From positions 62,001 through 126,000 of the forward strand of contig BSBM01000152.1 of the NCBI GenBank assembly GCA_027924585.1: a DNA stretch of 64,000 nucleotides, in the 5' to 3' direction. Within the stretch, counting starts at the first letter, position 1. Every line of letters starts with the position of its first letter. The notes below the pieces were generated by a model, which was not told where the DNA came from, did no database searches, and saw only the letters and a program-made list of their open reading frames with translations. The translations under genes and the position numbers were made by a program. The stretch comes from Larix kaempferi. Its lineage: Eukaryota > Streptophyta > Pinopsida > Pinales > Pinaceae. Below are positions 1 to 9,946 of this stretch, in pieces.

Positions 1-1510
1 GAGTATGACAAATCAAGTGCAATATGTCTCTCAATTGCGGTTCTTAACCAATGGTTCATTGCCACATGACAGTAGTAGAATAAACAAAAAAAATGTTATT
101 TTTAAAATTTGAATTTTGAAAAACTAAATTTTACTTGTTTAAATTCAATGTATAATTATTTAGAAACATATTATTTATAATTATAAATATATTTCTAAAA
201 TTTAAATTTAAATTTTATTGCCCACATGGGTGTAGCTCAATTGGTGATTCACTTGATATAAAGAAAATGTTGTAAATAAAGGTCACGAATTCAACACCAA
301 TACTTACTTATTTTAATATGATATTCATTTATTTGAAATTTAGTTTTTAAATTTAACAACCAAATGTATTTAAACATTTTTAAATAAAAAAACTTTCTAA
401 ACAAATACTTACAATATATTTTTAAATATTTATATATTTTTAATAATATTTTATTCATTTTATTTTACACATTTACAATCTAACGAGTCCAAATTAAAAT
501 GAAGACCAATCTTAACAAGTCCAAAAAAGACCAAATATTTACAACATAATAGATCAAAATTAAAATTACAACCAATCCAACAAGTCCAAATAAAAAAGAA
601 AAACAAGATTACTATTAATTTGAAATCTCTTTTTGACTTTTTTAAACATTTTTCGTTAAATATTTCATAGTTATCAACTTCACTATGAATTTAGAATAGA
701 TTAGAGTAAAACATTTTTATTTAAATTTATTTGAGATATTATAAGTTCTATGAAACCGTAAACTATAAAATTTCGATTCCTCATTTATTTAGTGATGTCT
801 ACAATATCTTCAAGAAACTATTTTTTTTAGTTAAACTCAAATTATGTAAAATACTTGAGAAACCAATTTTTTTCTTAAAATCAACTAATTATGTAAATTA
901 CTCAATCTTTAAGAAATTACAATAATTATTTATATCTAATATCATAATATTGATTTTTCATTCTAAAATTAAAATCGTTTAATATGATCGGTTTGATATT
1001 GATTTCTCATTTAAAAAAATAAAATAAAGCAAAAGTTTGTATTTTAATAAATCTAGACCAAAACAAAATCACCCGATAAACAACTTCACCCATTTCCATT
1101 AAAACTTTTTAAATTAAATATTTCCACGGCCACCATTCTTTGAACTTGCTAAATAAACTTTAACAAATTTGTTCAATATGAAGGTTCGAGGTTCCTAATA
1201 ATGGTACACCATTTTTTTTTCTAATTAAAACTTTTAATTTCTAGTTATATTACCTTAAATTTGGAAATCAAAATTTTATGTATTATATTTTTTTTTATTT
1301 AAATTTTTTTAAATAAATTTGTATTGTTAACATTCAAAAAAACCTTAAAATAACTAAATCATACTTTAAAAGTAGTTATATTGTAACTCTCCGTTACAAT
1401 TGATATGTTACATAGATTGTATTTTATTATTCAAAAAATTAGAAATCTCTACAATAAGTTTTTAGTTTTCAGAAAACTTAGAAATCTCTAAAGTTTTTAG
1501 TTTTCAGAAA
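1..1510. other. AT-rich spacer, no gene seen
   Basis: Very AT-rich sequence with frequent stops in all frames. The only coding-looking stretch (731-925, 64 codons) is low-complexity and matches nothing I recognise. It holds one SINE-like fragment (228-312) and, at its right edge (1440-1510), a short imperfect direct repeat beginning AGAAATCTCT. Confidence 0.7.
228..312 (+). repeat. tRNA-derived SINE-like fragment
   Basis: TGTAGCTCAATTGG at 231-244 resembles an RNA polymerase III A box, and GGTCACGAATTC at 281-292 resembles a degraded B box. The spacing of about 40 bp is normal for a tRNA-type promoter. The sequence cannot fold as a real tRNA, since acceptor and anticodon parts are not recognisable, so a decayed SINE head is more likely than a tRNA gene. 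No clear tail or target-site duplication was found. Confidence 0.45.
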
Positions 1511-1523
1511 AACATTAGCTCCT
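1511..1523. repeat. Left TSD of the L1-type LINE
   Basis: AACATTAGCTCCT matches AACCTTAGCTCCT at 3496-3508 in 12 of 13 positions. It sits directly before a T tract (1523-1531), which is the poly-A tail of a minus-strand LINE. This is the pattern left by target-primed reverse transcription. Confidence 0.8.
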
Positions 1524-1653
1524 TTTTTTTTGTGCCAACTGCATAACTATGGTCCAAAACCAGAAATACAAAATACTCAGAAGTCCTCCCAAATAAATAC
1601 AAACTTACTAAGAGTATCTACCAAGAGCCAAAATAATAGAGCAGAACAAGTCT

Positions 1654-2296
1654 CTAATCTAGAAAATACATAGAGCCCGACTCTATCATCGAGTTCTCGT
1701 AGTGTTCTTCCCAAAATAGAAAGCCCTCAACATCTTCCATAGCCAACTTTGACAAGTGATCAGCCTGCGTGTTAAACTCTCTATAAATATGTGTCAGGGA
1801 CAAAGTGCTGAAAGTTCTCAATTCTGTCATTATTCTGTTACACCAGTAATCTAAGTTTAGGACCTGTAAAGTATATTCACCTTGTGCCCACTTAATCATG
1901 ACACGTGAACCACCAAAGACTTTAACTATTCCCAATCCAAAGATGTTTGCAATACGAGTGACACACCAGAGTGCAATCAATTTTGCTTTCATATTGGTCC
2001 CAATGCCACAATTCAGGCGGAAGGAATAAAAGTGTTCCTGATTCAGATAAAATGACACCACCTGCTCCACATTTTCCCAATTGAGCAACTCCATCGAAAA
2101 AAAGCACCGGTGCATCAAAAGTAAGCTGAAAGTTCCCAATAACTCGTTTGATAGGGGTGGCCTCAACTGGAAGAAAATTGTGGTATTGGCTCAAAACAGA
2201 GTTAAAAATACTCTACAGATTAGGGCTACAATTCTCAAATACAACAACATTTCTTGCTCTCCAAACAACCGAACATATGAAAACCGGAAGGGTTAG
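1654..2296 (-). pseudogene. LINE C-terminal RNase H, frameshifted
   Basis: RNase H domain found at the C-terminus of plant L1-type LINEs, where it degrades the RNA strand of the cDNA hybrid. The first part (from about 2194) reads FFDGVAQLGKCGAGGVIL, carrying the first catalytic Asp. The frame shifts near 2000 and continues with KAKLIALW, then VFGGSRVMIKWAQGEY, then HIYREFNTQADHLSKLA, whose Asp is the last active-site residue. The catalytic Glu usually found in the ALIALW block reads Lys, and the Asp of the VFGDS-like block reads Gly. With a frameshift and two lost metal ligands the enzyme cannot work. It ends with a stop just below 1654. Confidence 0.82.
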
Positions 2297-2302
2297 ATAA
2301 GT

Positions 2303-3061
2303 CTAACAACAGTTGACCCATAAATGAAAACATGATTCAATGTTGTTACCTCCCCAATGCGTAGTAATACCATAACACATATAAAATTTATCCCATAGAC
2401 TGAGTGTAAAAGAACAATTGATGAAGATGTGTGATGAAGATTCATCCTCATTCTTGGAGAAGACACATATGCTAGGTCCAATCGATGACAGATTCTCCCA
2501 TGTTTTAAGATGCTCCTGGAGCAGAAACCATGTAAAACATTTAAGTTTCAATTGGATGTGCCACGACCATATAACTTTATACCACCAGTGCATTGGAAGG
2601 ATACAACATCTATTGATCATATAGCAATAAGCAGTCTTCGCAGTAATACTCCCCGTAGCTTCATTTCTTGCCCATATCACTTTATCTTCCCCACACCTCA
2701 AATGGATACCTACTCCATTCAATGCATGTATATAACGATCCCATTTAGCAATGAATTGCAGTGGATTCTTTAACTCCTCAGCATATATCCAATATCTCTG
2801 CGCTTTCTTGATGACAATAGAATCTAAAGTGTAATATCCATCATTTCTAATAAAAGATAATAAACCCTGAGACAAAGTATAGCCGGCATCCACACCCATG
2901 ATAGGGTCAACTCCTATAGCAACCGTCACACCATTCCCAACTTTCCACCTAATTTCAATAGCCAGCCAACAATAAACTCTTAAGAAACCATTCCAAAAAG
3001 GAGACACGCCTCTAGTCATCTTGTTAGGCCTTCTGAGCGATTCAATAATATCGGTTTTCAC
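2303..3061 (-). pseudogene. LINE RT-associated zinc-binding domain (zf-RVT type)
   Basis: An open stretch of 252 codons between RT and RNase H of the LINE. It shows the spaced Trp/Cys pattern of the zf-RVT domain of plant non-LTR elements: a block on exchanged residues around WARNEATGSITAKTAYCYM, then IWSWHIQLKLKCFTWFLL, and the metal-binding part ESSSHIFINCSF. Nucleic-acid binding is assumed for this domain but not shown. The ORF is contiguous here, while both neighbours (RT end above 3065, RNase H below 2296) are broken, so this is a surviving block of one polyprotein, not a separate gene. Confidence 0.8.
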
Positions 3062-3065
3062 ATAT

Positions 3066-3495
3066 TTATGCTAAATAACAGTGGACGAGAGTGTGTCCCC
3101 AAATAACACCCTCCAAAGACTCTTAAAACACAGTGCAGCACTGAAAACTGATAAGTCTTTTAATCCCCAACCTCCAGTAGTTTCCGGCATGGAGATTTTA
3201 TCCCAACTGGTCAAAGACAAATATGATTTCTTCACTCCCTCGGTCCATAAAAAATTAAATATAAGTGATCTAAGTTTGTTTATCCTTGCTCAGGAAGTAG
3301 GAATAACCAATACACAGGAGTCCCCATCAAAACAGATTTTATAAGTATGAGCTTCCCCAATGGATAAGAGACGAAAAGTCCAATGAGATATCCGAGTCTC
3401 AAACTTTTTAATCAACCAATGTCACTCCTTGATATGATACCAATACCCATTGGGCTTAAGCTGGAAACCTAGGTAAGTAGAACCTTCAGTAAAGT
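3066..3495 (-). pseudogene. LINE reverse transcriptase, C-terminal piece
   Basis: Reading from 3495, the minus strand gives FTEGSTYLGFQL, the usual block after the RT catalytic core of L1-type elements, then a conserved LIKKFETRISHW segment and, near 3200, PETTGGWGLKDL, which corresponds to the widespread GGLGLKDL block. In-frame stops occur at several points (for example after the YLGF block and after VIPTS). The catalytic YADD-type core is absent because the element is cut before it. It continues directly into the zinc-binding block. Confidence 0.78.
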
Positions 3496-3508
3496 AACCT
3501 TAGCTCCT
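3496..3508. repeat. Right TSD of the L1-type LINE
   Basis: AACCTTAGCTCCT pairs with 1511-1523 (one mismatch) and defines the 5' end of the truncated LINE. Confidence 0.8.
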
Positions 3509-3863
3509 TATCCCAAACAACAACCAAAAAAATATTTTTTATATTTATGTAATTTTAATTAATTTATTAAACAAATTATATTTTTAATCTTTCCAAAACT
3601 TTGAAAATCTCAAAACTAAAAGGATTGCAACTCCTCGTTTCAATTCCCATCAATTACCGTCGTCTACTCCGCATTTCAATTCCCTCTGATGTGTTATACA
3701 AATTGTAAATTTAACATTCAGAAAACATTAAAAATCCTGGGACAGTCGGATTGCAGCTCCCCAGGAAACCCTAAAAGGGCACACTTTAATTAACCCTAAC
3801 TAACTAAATAAAGTAATCCGTCCCGTTAAACCCTAAGTTCAACGCTACGACTCATTCCCTCCG

Positions 3864-4110
3864 TCCTACTCCTTTGAACAAGTTATCGATTGAAATCCTA
3901 TTATTCTTTCATTTCGGTGGGTTGGGTTTTAGGAGTCTCAACCCTGCCTGCTAAATCACAAGTTATTAGTATATTTGATTTACAGATTATTAGTCCTACT
4001 CCTTTGAACAAGTTATCGATTGAAATCCTATTATTCTTTCATTTCGGTGGGTTTTAGGAGTCTCAACCCTGCTAAATCACAAGTTACTAATATATCTGGT
4101 TTACAGACTA
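3864..4110. repeat. Tandem duplication, about 130-bp unit, two copies
   Basis: The unit beginning TCCTACTCCTTTGAACAAG starts at 3864 and again at 3994. The second copy lacks two small internal pieces (GGTTG and GCCT, approximately), so the copies have begun to diverge. Confidence 0.85.
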
Positions 4111-4516
4111 TTAGATATACCCTATCTATTGAAAGGTTGCTGTTCCCCTAGTTAAAAATAAATAAAAACAAAACTGATTATTCTCTCCATCCAACTCATT
4201 TCAACTTGTTCTCCTTTGAAATCCCCCGAGTAAGAATGATCACATGCATCCTCCGCAAATAAGTATTTCAGAAACGAGAAACGGGCAATTCACAATATGC
4301 AAAAATGCTTATCATGTAATAACTGGTTCGTTTGTGAGGGAAGAGCCGTGAGATGAAAATGAAGGCAATCCATGCATTTAAGAAAAACAAGGGTCGTCCA
4401 TAGTTTCTATAAAACAGTCACCGGAAGAAGCAAATCTGCATTCTGGATTTCCAATCCTCTCAACAATGAATACAAAGCTCTTCCACTCATTATTTGGAAT
4501 GACATTTTATTTGTAT

Positions 4517-4692
4517 ACAGATTAGTACCATCCAAGGTTTGTGCAATAAACAGGATGGTTATCTTGAAAGTTTTTAATCAAGAAAGTGAGGTTATTTATT
4601 GTAGACAGATTAGTACCATCCAAGGTTTGTGCAATAAACAGGATGGTTATTTTGAAAGTTTTTAATCAAGAAAGTGAGGTTATCCATAAATA
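4517..4692. repeat. Tandem duplication, 88-bp unit, two copies
   Basis: The unit beginning ACAGATTAGTACC starts at 4517 and 4605. The copies differ at only a few positions (ATCTTG versus ATTTTG), so the duplication is recent compared with its surroundings. Confidence 0.88.
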
Positions 4693-4959
4693 TGAGGGTA
4701 AATTGACTTTTTTTTTTACGGTGCAGCACAAGGGCATCCTCAAATTAGCAGGGGCGGGGAGTATCATTTACCTTAAAGACCGTTCACCTCAAGTTCAAAG
4801 CAGGTGTCCAATAACAAAGTTGAATTATTAGTATTTCAAATTGTCCTCAAATTAATATTATATCTGAAAATTCAAAAAATGCAAATTTTATTTGTTATTT
4901 AATGGATGATGAAGAAAAAATAGTTCACAATATTTTTCTCAACTAATGACTCTTGCAAG

Positions 4960-5345
4960 TACTTTTCAGATCATATTTTTTCATTATATATAGAGAGAAA
5001 AGAACACAGAAGCATATTATCTCTAAGGAAGGGCTCCTCCTTGGAGCAGGTATTTGGCATAGGTGGTAGCCAACCCAGGCATTTGGTAAATCTCACGTTT
5101 GATAGACGTTTTACAGTTTTCATCGTTTTTTCTGACAGGTAGTATCAAATTCCAACCCTGGGTAGTACCAATCCGGGGCAATATTGATAGATTTTGATCC
5201 TGGATCGTACTTTTCAGGTCATATCTTTTCATCATAAAAAAGAAAGGAACACAAAACAGATTCTCTCTAAGGAAGGGCTCCTCCTTGCATCAGAAATGCA
5301 GATTCTCTCTGAGGAAGGGCTCCTCCTTGCAGCAGATATTTCGCA
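4960..5345. repeat. Compound direct repeat around an AGGAAGGGCTCCTCC core
   Basis: The core CTCTAAGGAAGGGCTCCTCC occurs at 5021, 5265 and (one change) 5307. A larger unit starting TTTCAGATCATAT near 4966 is repeated near 5214, so a duplication of about 245 bp was followed by one of 42 bp. The core holds the short inverted repeat GGAAGGGCTCCTCC. Confidence 0.75.
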
Positions 5346-6090
5346 TAGATGGTATCAATCGGAGACAATATTGAGAGATTTTGATCCTGGACCTTTTATT
5401 ACATGAGGATGGACAAACACTTTACTTTCTTCGTTACTGACTATGGAGGACTGAGTATATTCCACAACAATTTTGGTATTGCAGAATGTAATCTTTAAAA
5501 GTTTATTTTGTAAGAACAAGAAGGAACAGTGTACAATTATGCATGTGCTGTAATTGGTTTAACTTTTTCATTGTTAAAAGATGACTGCTTGTCAGACGGG
5601 TTTGATGAGCCACTACTATATATATACATATATGCGATTTTTTTTGCTGTTTGAAAACAAAATTCTCCATCTCCAAGAAAGACGCGAGAATGCAGTCGTT
5701 GTTTCTAAATCTATTTTATCTTCAGTAGGGTGCCTCGAGAAATCAAAGCTACGCTAGCCTTTAAGTCGTTAGAAAAGCCTCACAATACCAGATTTCTACC
5801 AATAGATCCTAACGAATGTAATCCTTTTTCGGATGGTAATTGCTCACTTGATTATTGAACAAAATATATATCATTTAAAAAAAATCCTGGACCTTTTTCA
5901 TTCAGCTGTATATACTACTTTCTTCCTAGATTTTGGTTAACGGACGTCTAGAGATGCCCATTTTAATAAGCTTCGTGACTGTCAATTCTTTCTATAAATT
6001 CGGAACATCTATTTCACCAAGTGGAAATACTGACAAATAAATACTTTTAAGAGTGAAAGAAATTGCGAGAGACAGAAGAAGGCAACGTAC

Positions 6091-6275
6091 TCGTTGTTGC
6101 TTGCAAACTCGTAAATCCTTCCAGTTTCAGAGAAAATGAGTAGGGCAACTTCGGCATCACAGAGAACAGTAAGCTCGAACGCCTTTTTTAGCAATCCGTT
6201 CTTGCGTTTGGAGAAAGTAGCATGTCGACTGCTAGGGTTTTGAATGTTTTTCATCTCCACCCTCTTCTTTCCCAT
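6091..6275 (-). CDS. MADS-box transcription factor, exon 1 (MIKC type, SOC1/TM3-like)
   Basis: The minus strand from the ATG at 6275 encodes a nearly complete MADS domain, the DNA-binding and dimerisation module that recognises CArG boxes. The middle reads [20 protein letters not shown] followed by [18 protein letters not shown]. The piece ends at a good splice donor (GA|GTACGT, 6090), giving 185 nt, the usual size and phase of MADS exon 1 in MIKC genes. The NPSSR block after residue 12 resembles TM3/SOC1-like proteins. Unusual residues: Lys at position 3, Asn and Gln where Lys/Arg and Glu are common, His18 and Ala19, and Lys for the second Arg of the SKRR block. No stop or shift is present. 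No I, K or C exons were found downstream, so it is either the start of a gene with very long introns or an orphan exon. The reading frame stays open upstream but is not MADS-like there. Confidence 0.85.
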
Positions 6276-6353
6276 TTTGAGTATTTCCAGAACAGAGCTG
6301 AGGAATGTCCAGCAGTTTTGGTATTTTGTGAGAGGTCCACAGCTGGAGCTAGA

Positions 6354-6422
6354 TTTATAGTCTAATTTAATGGCACTTCTGCTAAGCCCCGCTTTATGGT
6401 CTAATTTAATGGCACTTCTGCT
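6354..6422. repeat. 39-bp tandem duplication over the putative MADS promoter
   Basis: TCTAATTTAATGGCACTTCT occurs at 6361 and 6400. Each copy begins with a TATA-like word when read on the minus strand (CTATAAATC in the first, CCATAAAGC in the second), so the presumed core promoter is duplicated. Confidence 0.85.
6355..6361 (-). promoter_or_regulatory. Putative TATA box of the MADS exon
   Basis: On the minus strand CTATAAATC lies about 80 bp upstream of the ATG at 6275, which would give a 5' UTR of roughly 50 nt. Position and sequence fit a plant TATA box; there is no other evidence of transcription. Confidence 0.5.
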
Positions 6423-7026
6423 TGATTGCCATCGGAAACCTCGAGTTACGACCCAGCTGTCCTGGTCAACGACAGTATTGTAAGTGCTGTCCTTCAGAAC
6501 ACAAAATGGCGTTCCCCGGTAAAAAACAGATCGTACAAACTTTTTCGTGGTACATTGAGAAATAATATACTGCACCGTCTCTGAGTTACCGTAGGACCTG
6601 CCAATCCACGTTGAGGGTATGCAAATATTCCCCTCCCGAATATGTAGTTTTCTTTTTCAGTGACTGATCGATTGATTCGCCATTTATTAGAATGTAACAT
6701 AGTGAAAGCTGAATAGCATGAATACGATTGGGCGTGATATGTGACCTTTCGAATGCTCGATGGATCGACCTTTATAACCATATTTTGGTGCCGCATTATG
6801 TTTTTCCTTAAGAAAGAAAACAAAGCTATGTTTTTCCTTGAGAAAGAAAACAAAGCGACATAAATGATTATACTGTCTTTGGAAATGACTTGTGGTAGAA
6901 GTACTTAGAAAACAAACAATGTGGAAATGACCATAAATAGTGTTCTAAATAGTGTTCTCAGTACATAAAAAGGAAATTGAAAAAAGCATCTTGTGAGTGA
7001 TAGAAAGTGGATGGTGAATACTATTC
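6423..7026. other. Sequence upstream of the MADS exon
   Basis: Minus-strand open stretches (6494-6853 and the upstream part of the MADS frame) have no recognisable domain. A short direct repeat of AAGAAAGAAAACAAAGC lies near 6810-6855. No classic CArG box was seen. Confidence 0.55.
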
Positions 7027-7064
7027 AGCCTGCTGTAGGCCATTTAATGCAACTGCAGCAGGCT
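7027..7064. repeat. 12-bp inverted repeat (hairpin)
   Basis: AGCCTGCTGTAG (7027-7038) pairs with CTGCAGCAGGCT (7053-7064), with one G-T pair and a 14-nt loop. It is GC-richer than its surroundings. The stem is too short for a typical microRNA precursor. Confidence 0.6.
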
Positions 7065-7229
7065 TGTCATAGTGTTAGCTGGGGGATTGCATAGAAATGG
7101 TCCATTATAGAGAATATTGAATAAGGTTATATTATATAGGCAAGTATACACAGAGGGAAATGTTTTTTAAAGATGGCATATATATTTAGCGAAATTTAAA
7201 TTTAAGTGAATTTGTGTGATAAAAATATA

Positions 7230-7400
7230 TTTTAGTGGGCTTAATGAATTTCAGTTAATCGAGTTTTGAATGGAAATAATGCATTTCAATTAGTCTAATT
7301 TTGTGTAACAATAATGTATTTTAATTAATTATGTTTTTATTGAAAATAATGTACTCAATTAACTTAGTTTTGTGTAATAATAATGTATTTTAATTAGTTT
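7230..7400. repeat. Degenerate AT-rich tandem repeat
   Basis: Imperfect copies of a unit containing AATAATGTATTTTAATTA and TTTTGTGTAA recur at roughly 45-50 bp. Noncoding. Confidence 0.6.
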
Positions 7401-7639
7401 AGTGAGATAAATGTACGTTCATATGTTTTTTTTTTTAATAAAGATTTTTTTTCTTAAGCTAGTGGATTACTTTCTATTATTATTTAAAATTCATATTCTA
7501 AAAAATAGTCCTCGTGCTCCCTTGCCACAAGAGAAGCCAACCTAAGAGGCTAAAGTGAAGTTTAGTTTGGTAGAAATGTTAATATGAAAAAAAAAAAACA
7601 TAATTTTATAATAAGTAAAGTGTCGTGTAAAAATGTTTT

Positions 7640-7677
7640 AAAGTTATTATAAATATAATTTATTTTTATTTTACTTT
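7640..7677. repeat. Left flanking direct repeat of the second LINE (possible long TSD)
   Basis: 38 bp matching 12160-12197 at 36 positions (offset exactly 4520, no gaps). Weaker similarity extends about 25 bp further left. It abuts the 3' tail of the minus-strand LINE. Confidence 0.7.
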
Positions 7678-7744
7678 TTTATGATGATGATGATTAACTT
7701 CTATTGAGACTGACTTTGGTTTATCAAAAAATAAGTTCAGGTTA

Positions 7745-8413
7745 TTACTTGGTTTGCTTTAAACTTGTGTTCCTATGCTCAAAAAGCTTGATAAAAAGCT
7801 TTCCAAGCTCACTATAGTTTTGGCAAGTTAGGAGGTTACCAAGGTTTGTATTGTACCAAATACTATGCAACTCATTTCTAATGTGGGTGTAAGAAAGGGA
7901 CTCTAAGAGAAAGTTATTTTCATCCTCAATGCTCATAGACTCACAACGATGACAAACCATTTCTTCCCACGGAGTTTTGGGAATATACCAACGCCCTGTT
8001 TCATTATGAAGCTCATGGGAATTCGTTCTAATCTTCGCTATATTAATTTTCTTCTTTGAACTAGTTACTATCGAGAGATGTTTCTGATCTTCCAAATTAG
8101 ATTTAATGACATCCTTATAGTATCTTAGTTTTCTCTTAACCGCTAAATTTTTCTCACACCACAATTTCTCTTTAAACTTAAAGATAATAATATTTTTCAC
8201 ATTATCGATATTCTGTAAAGCGTCATTTTCATCAATGCCCCAATGGTCTAACCAAGCCATCGTAGCTTTACACCAACTCCGTTTGAAGCATAACTGATTT
8301 TGACTTGAATTTAAAGCAATTTTAGGAAGTCTCTCATTTCCCATGTTATTTATCTTGTGCTTGGACATCAGGAACCCATTCATAACCATGCTCTTGATGA
8401 GGAAAAGACCCAC
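7745..8413 (-). pseudogene. LINE C-terminal domain with Cys-rich motif
   Basis: An open stretch of 222 codons at the 3' end of the LINE pol. The recognisable part reads KIRTNSHELHNETGRWYIPK then WEEMVCHRCESMSIEDENNFLLES, a conserved C-terminal block of several non-LTR clades (Arg-Ser-His, Gly-Arg-Tyr, then Cys-x2-Cys and an Asp-Glu followed by a hydrophobic stretch). The His/Cys expected after the LLE block reads Ser (LLESLSY), so metal binding may be incomplete. It overlaps nothing else and stops at 7745, close to the ATC tail. No RNase H is present, which separates it from the LINE at 1524. Confidence 0.7.
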
Positions 8414-8689
8414 TTCTATGAAGAGAATATGATAAGGCGTATTGCTTTTAATTTTGAGGTTATAAATAATAAAGCGCTTCTGGTATTGCTCAATCTTTCT
8501 CCAAAATTCTCTAGAAATGTTGCACCCCCATACTTCACAACCGTATAAGATAACAAGGATGACACAAGTTTCAAAGAGGAACTTTTTTTTATCTCACATG
8601 ACCAGATTGGCTTATTTGCAATTATTTGCAAGATCAAAATAAGCTTTCCATCCTCCATTAATCCTTTTCTCCATGCTATGGTTCCAATT

Positions 8690-9804
8690 GAGCTTGTGAT
8701 GAATATCAATTCCAAGATATTTGTAAGAAGTCATTTCCTCCAGTTTACTGTTATCATAAATAAAAAAATTCCCAGGTGTCTCTTAGATTTTATAATCGTA
8801 ACTTTTGTCTTGTCGGTGTTAACAGTCATACCCATGTTAGAGAAGAAATATTTAAGAATTCTTAATGTTTATCGAGATCAAAGGGACAAATTTCCATAAG
8901 AACAATATCATCAACATAAAGGAGGATGATAACTATCCTAACTAAGATCGTGTCGACGCAACTTGCTTCTTCTAAACATATTTCTAGTTTATCGATGTAA
9001 ATGCCAAAAATGGTACAGGAGAAGGGGAAACCTTGCTTAACTCCAATATTACAGTTTATATCTCTTCACCAGCCCTCATTATTCTTAAATCTAGCAATGA
9101 CCTTTTCGTATAACCTTATCACAGAAGCTATCAACTCAGAAGGAACATTAAGTTCCTCTAGCCTATTCCACAGGTTATTTCTAGGCACTGTATCAAAACA
9201 TTTCCTAAATTCCACAAAGCAACAAAAAAGGTCAGACTTATTATTAGGACATTCCTCTGCAATGATCCTAAGCGTAACAAGGTGGTGTTTGGTTTAATGA
9301 ATCCTTCTAAAACATGCTTGGACTTTAGCTCGCTTGCCTTCCATTTCTATCCATTCGTTGATCTTCTTTTCTAAGATAATACCATATAACTTGGCTAGGA
9401 GAGGACTAATCATAAGGGTCTAATAATTAGAGGGATTATTTTCATCGCCACTTTTGAAAATAGGAATAATGAGGCTCTGAGTACAAGTTGTAGGGAACCC
9501 TTGCTTGACTTCTAGATTAAAGAGCTTGTGGATGTGCGAGATGAGGACAAACCCCCCAATTTTTAAGATTTTTGCTTGGTAACCTTCAATGTCTTTGGAT
9601 TTTCCATTTGCTAAGCGCTTAACCCTTAAATCTATGTCTTCTAATGAGAAATTTTTTTGTTGTAAGAAGGATTTCAATGTTATCTTTGATATCCGAGGAT
9701 TCATAAAGCTTTTTAAGATAGGAATTCCAATCTTTTAAAGCAATATTATTATTTTCTTTTGTTTTGCGAGTTAGAATTTTCCTCTGTAATTTCTTACGAG
9801 CCAC
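8690..9804 (-). pseudogene. LINE reverse transcriptase, frameshifted
   Basis: Reverse transcriptase of the LINE, which primes on nicked target DNA. Domains in order: an N-terminal linker (9804-9619); the thumb-side block ending SLIIPIFKSGDENNPSNY (about 9420); the first catalytic block near 9230-9190, reading FVEFRKCFDTVPRNNLW, where the usual first Asp reads Glu but the CFD Asp remains; NIGVKQGFPFS near 9050; and the active site LLYVDDIVL at about 8925-8900, intact. Several stops and at least two frame changes separate these blocks. Confidence 0.8.
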
Positions 9805-9946
9805 TTTGGATAAGTGTAAGAGATTTTCCTGTCGTTTACTAAGATAGTGCCTTTTTTATTTTAATTAGGGTTTTGTAGTGATTTATCTTGTCCATTTTTA
9901 TCGATTATGCAGTAGCTTGCTTAATTTCGTTTCTCGCATTATTACA

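Larger units (their letters stand above)
1524..3495 (-). mobile_element. 5'-truncated L1-type LINE
   Basis: About 1.97 kb, minus strand. From its 5' end (3495) it carries the end of reverse transcriptase, a zinc-binding domain of the type that follows RT in plant LINEs, and a C-terminal RNase H, then a short 3' UTR and a poly-A tail seen as the T tract at 1523-1531. A 13-bp TSD brackets it. The 5' break lies inside RT, as expected for incomplete reverse transcription. Endonuclease and most of RT are missing, and the remaining reading frame has stops and a shift, so it is dead. Confidence 0.88.
3509..6090. other. Spacer downstream of the MADS exon, with tandem duplications
   Basis: No convincing exon was found on either strand. 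On the minus strand this is where later MADS exons (I and K domains) could lie if introns were short, but no K-domain heptad pattern was seen. It contains at least three separate local duplications, listed on their own. Open stretches at 4372-4831 and 5023-5406 are products of those duplications and match nothing I know. Confidence 0.6.

Noticed and set aside
1165-1215. GGTTCGAGGTTCC, like a tRNA B box
   Set aside because: No A box at the right distance and no cloverleaf; probably chance.
5023-5235. Minus-strand ORF downstream of the MADS exon as a candidate exon 2
   Set aside because: No I- or K-domain pattern; it lies within a local tandem duplication.
6494-6853. 119-codon minus-strand ORF upstream of the MADS exon
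   Set aside because: No domain, overlaps the duplicated AAGAAAGAAAACAAAGC words, and conflicts with the promoter position.
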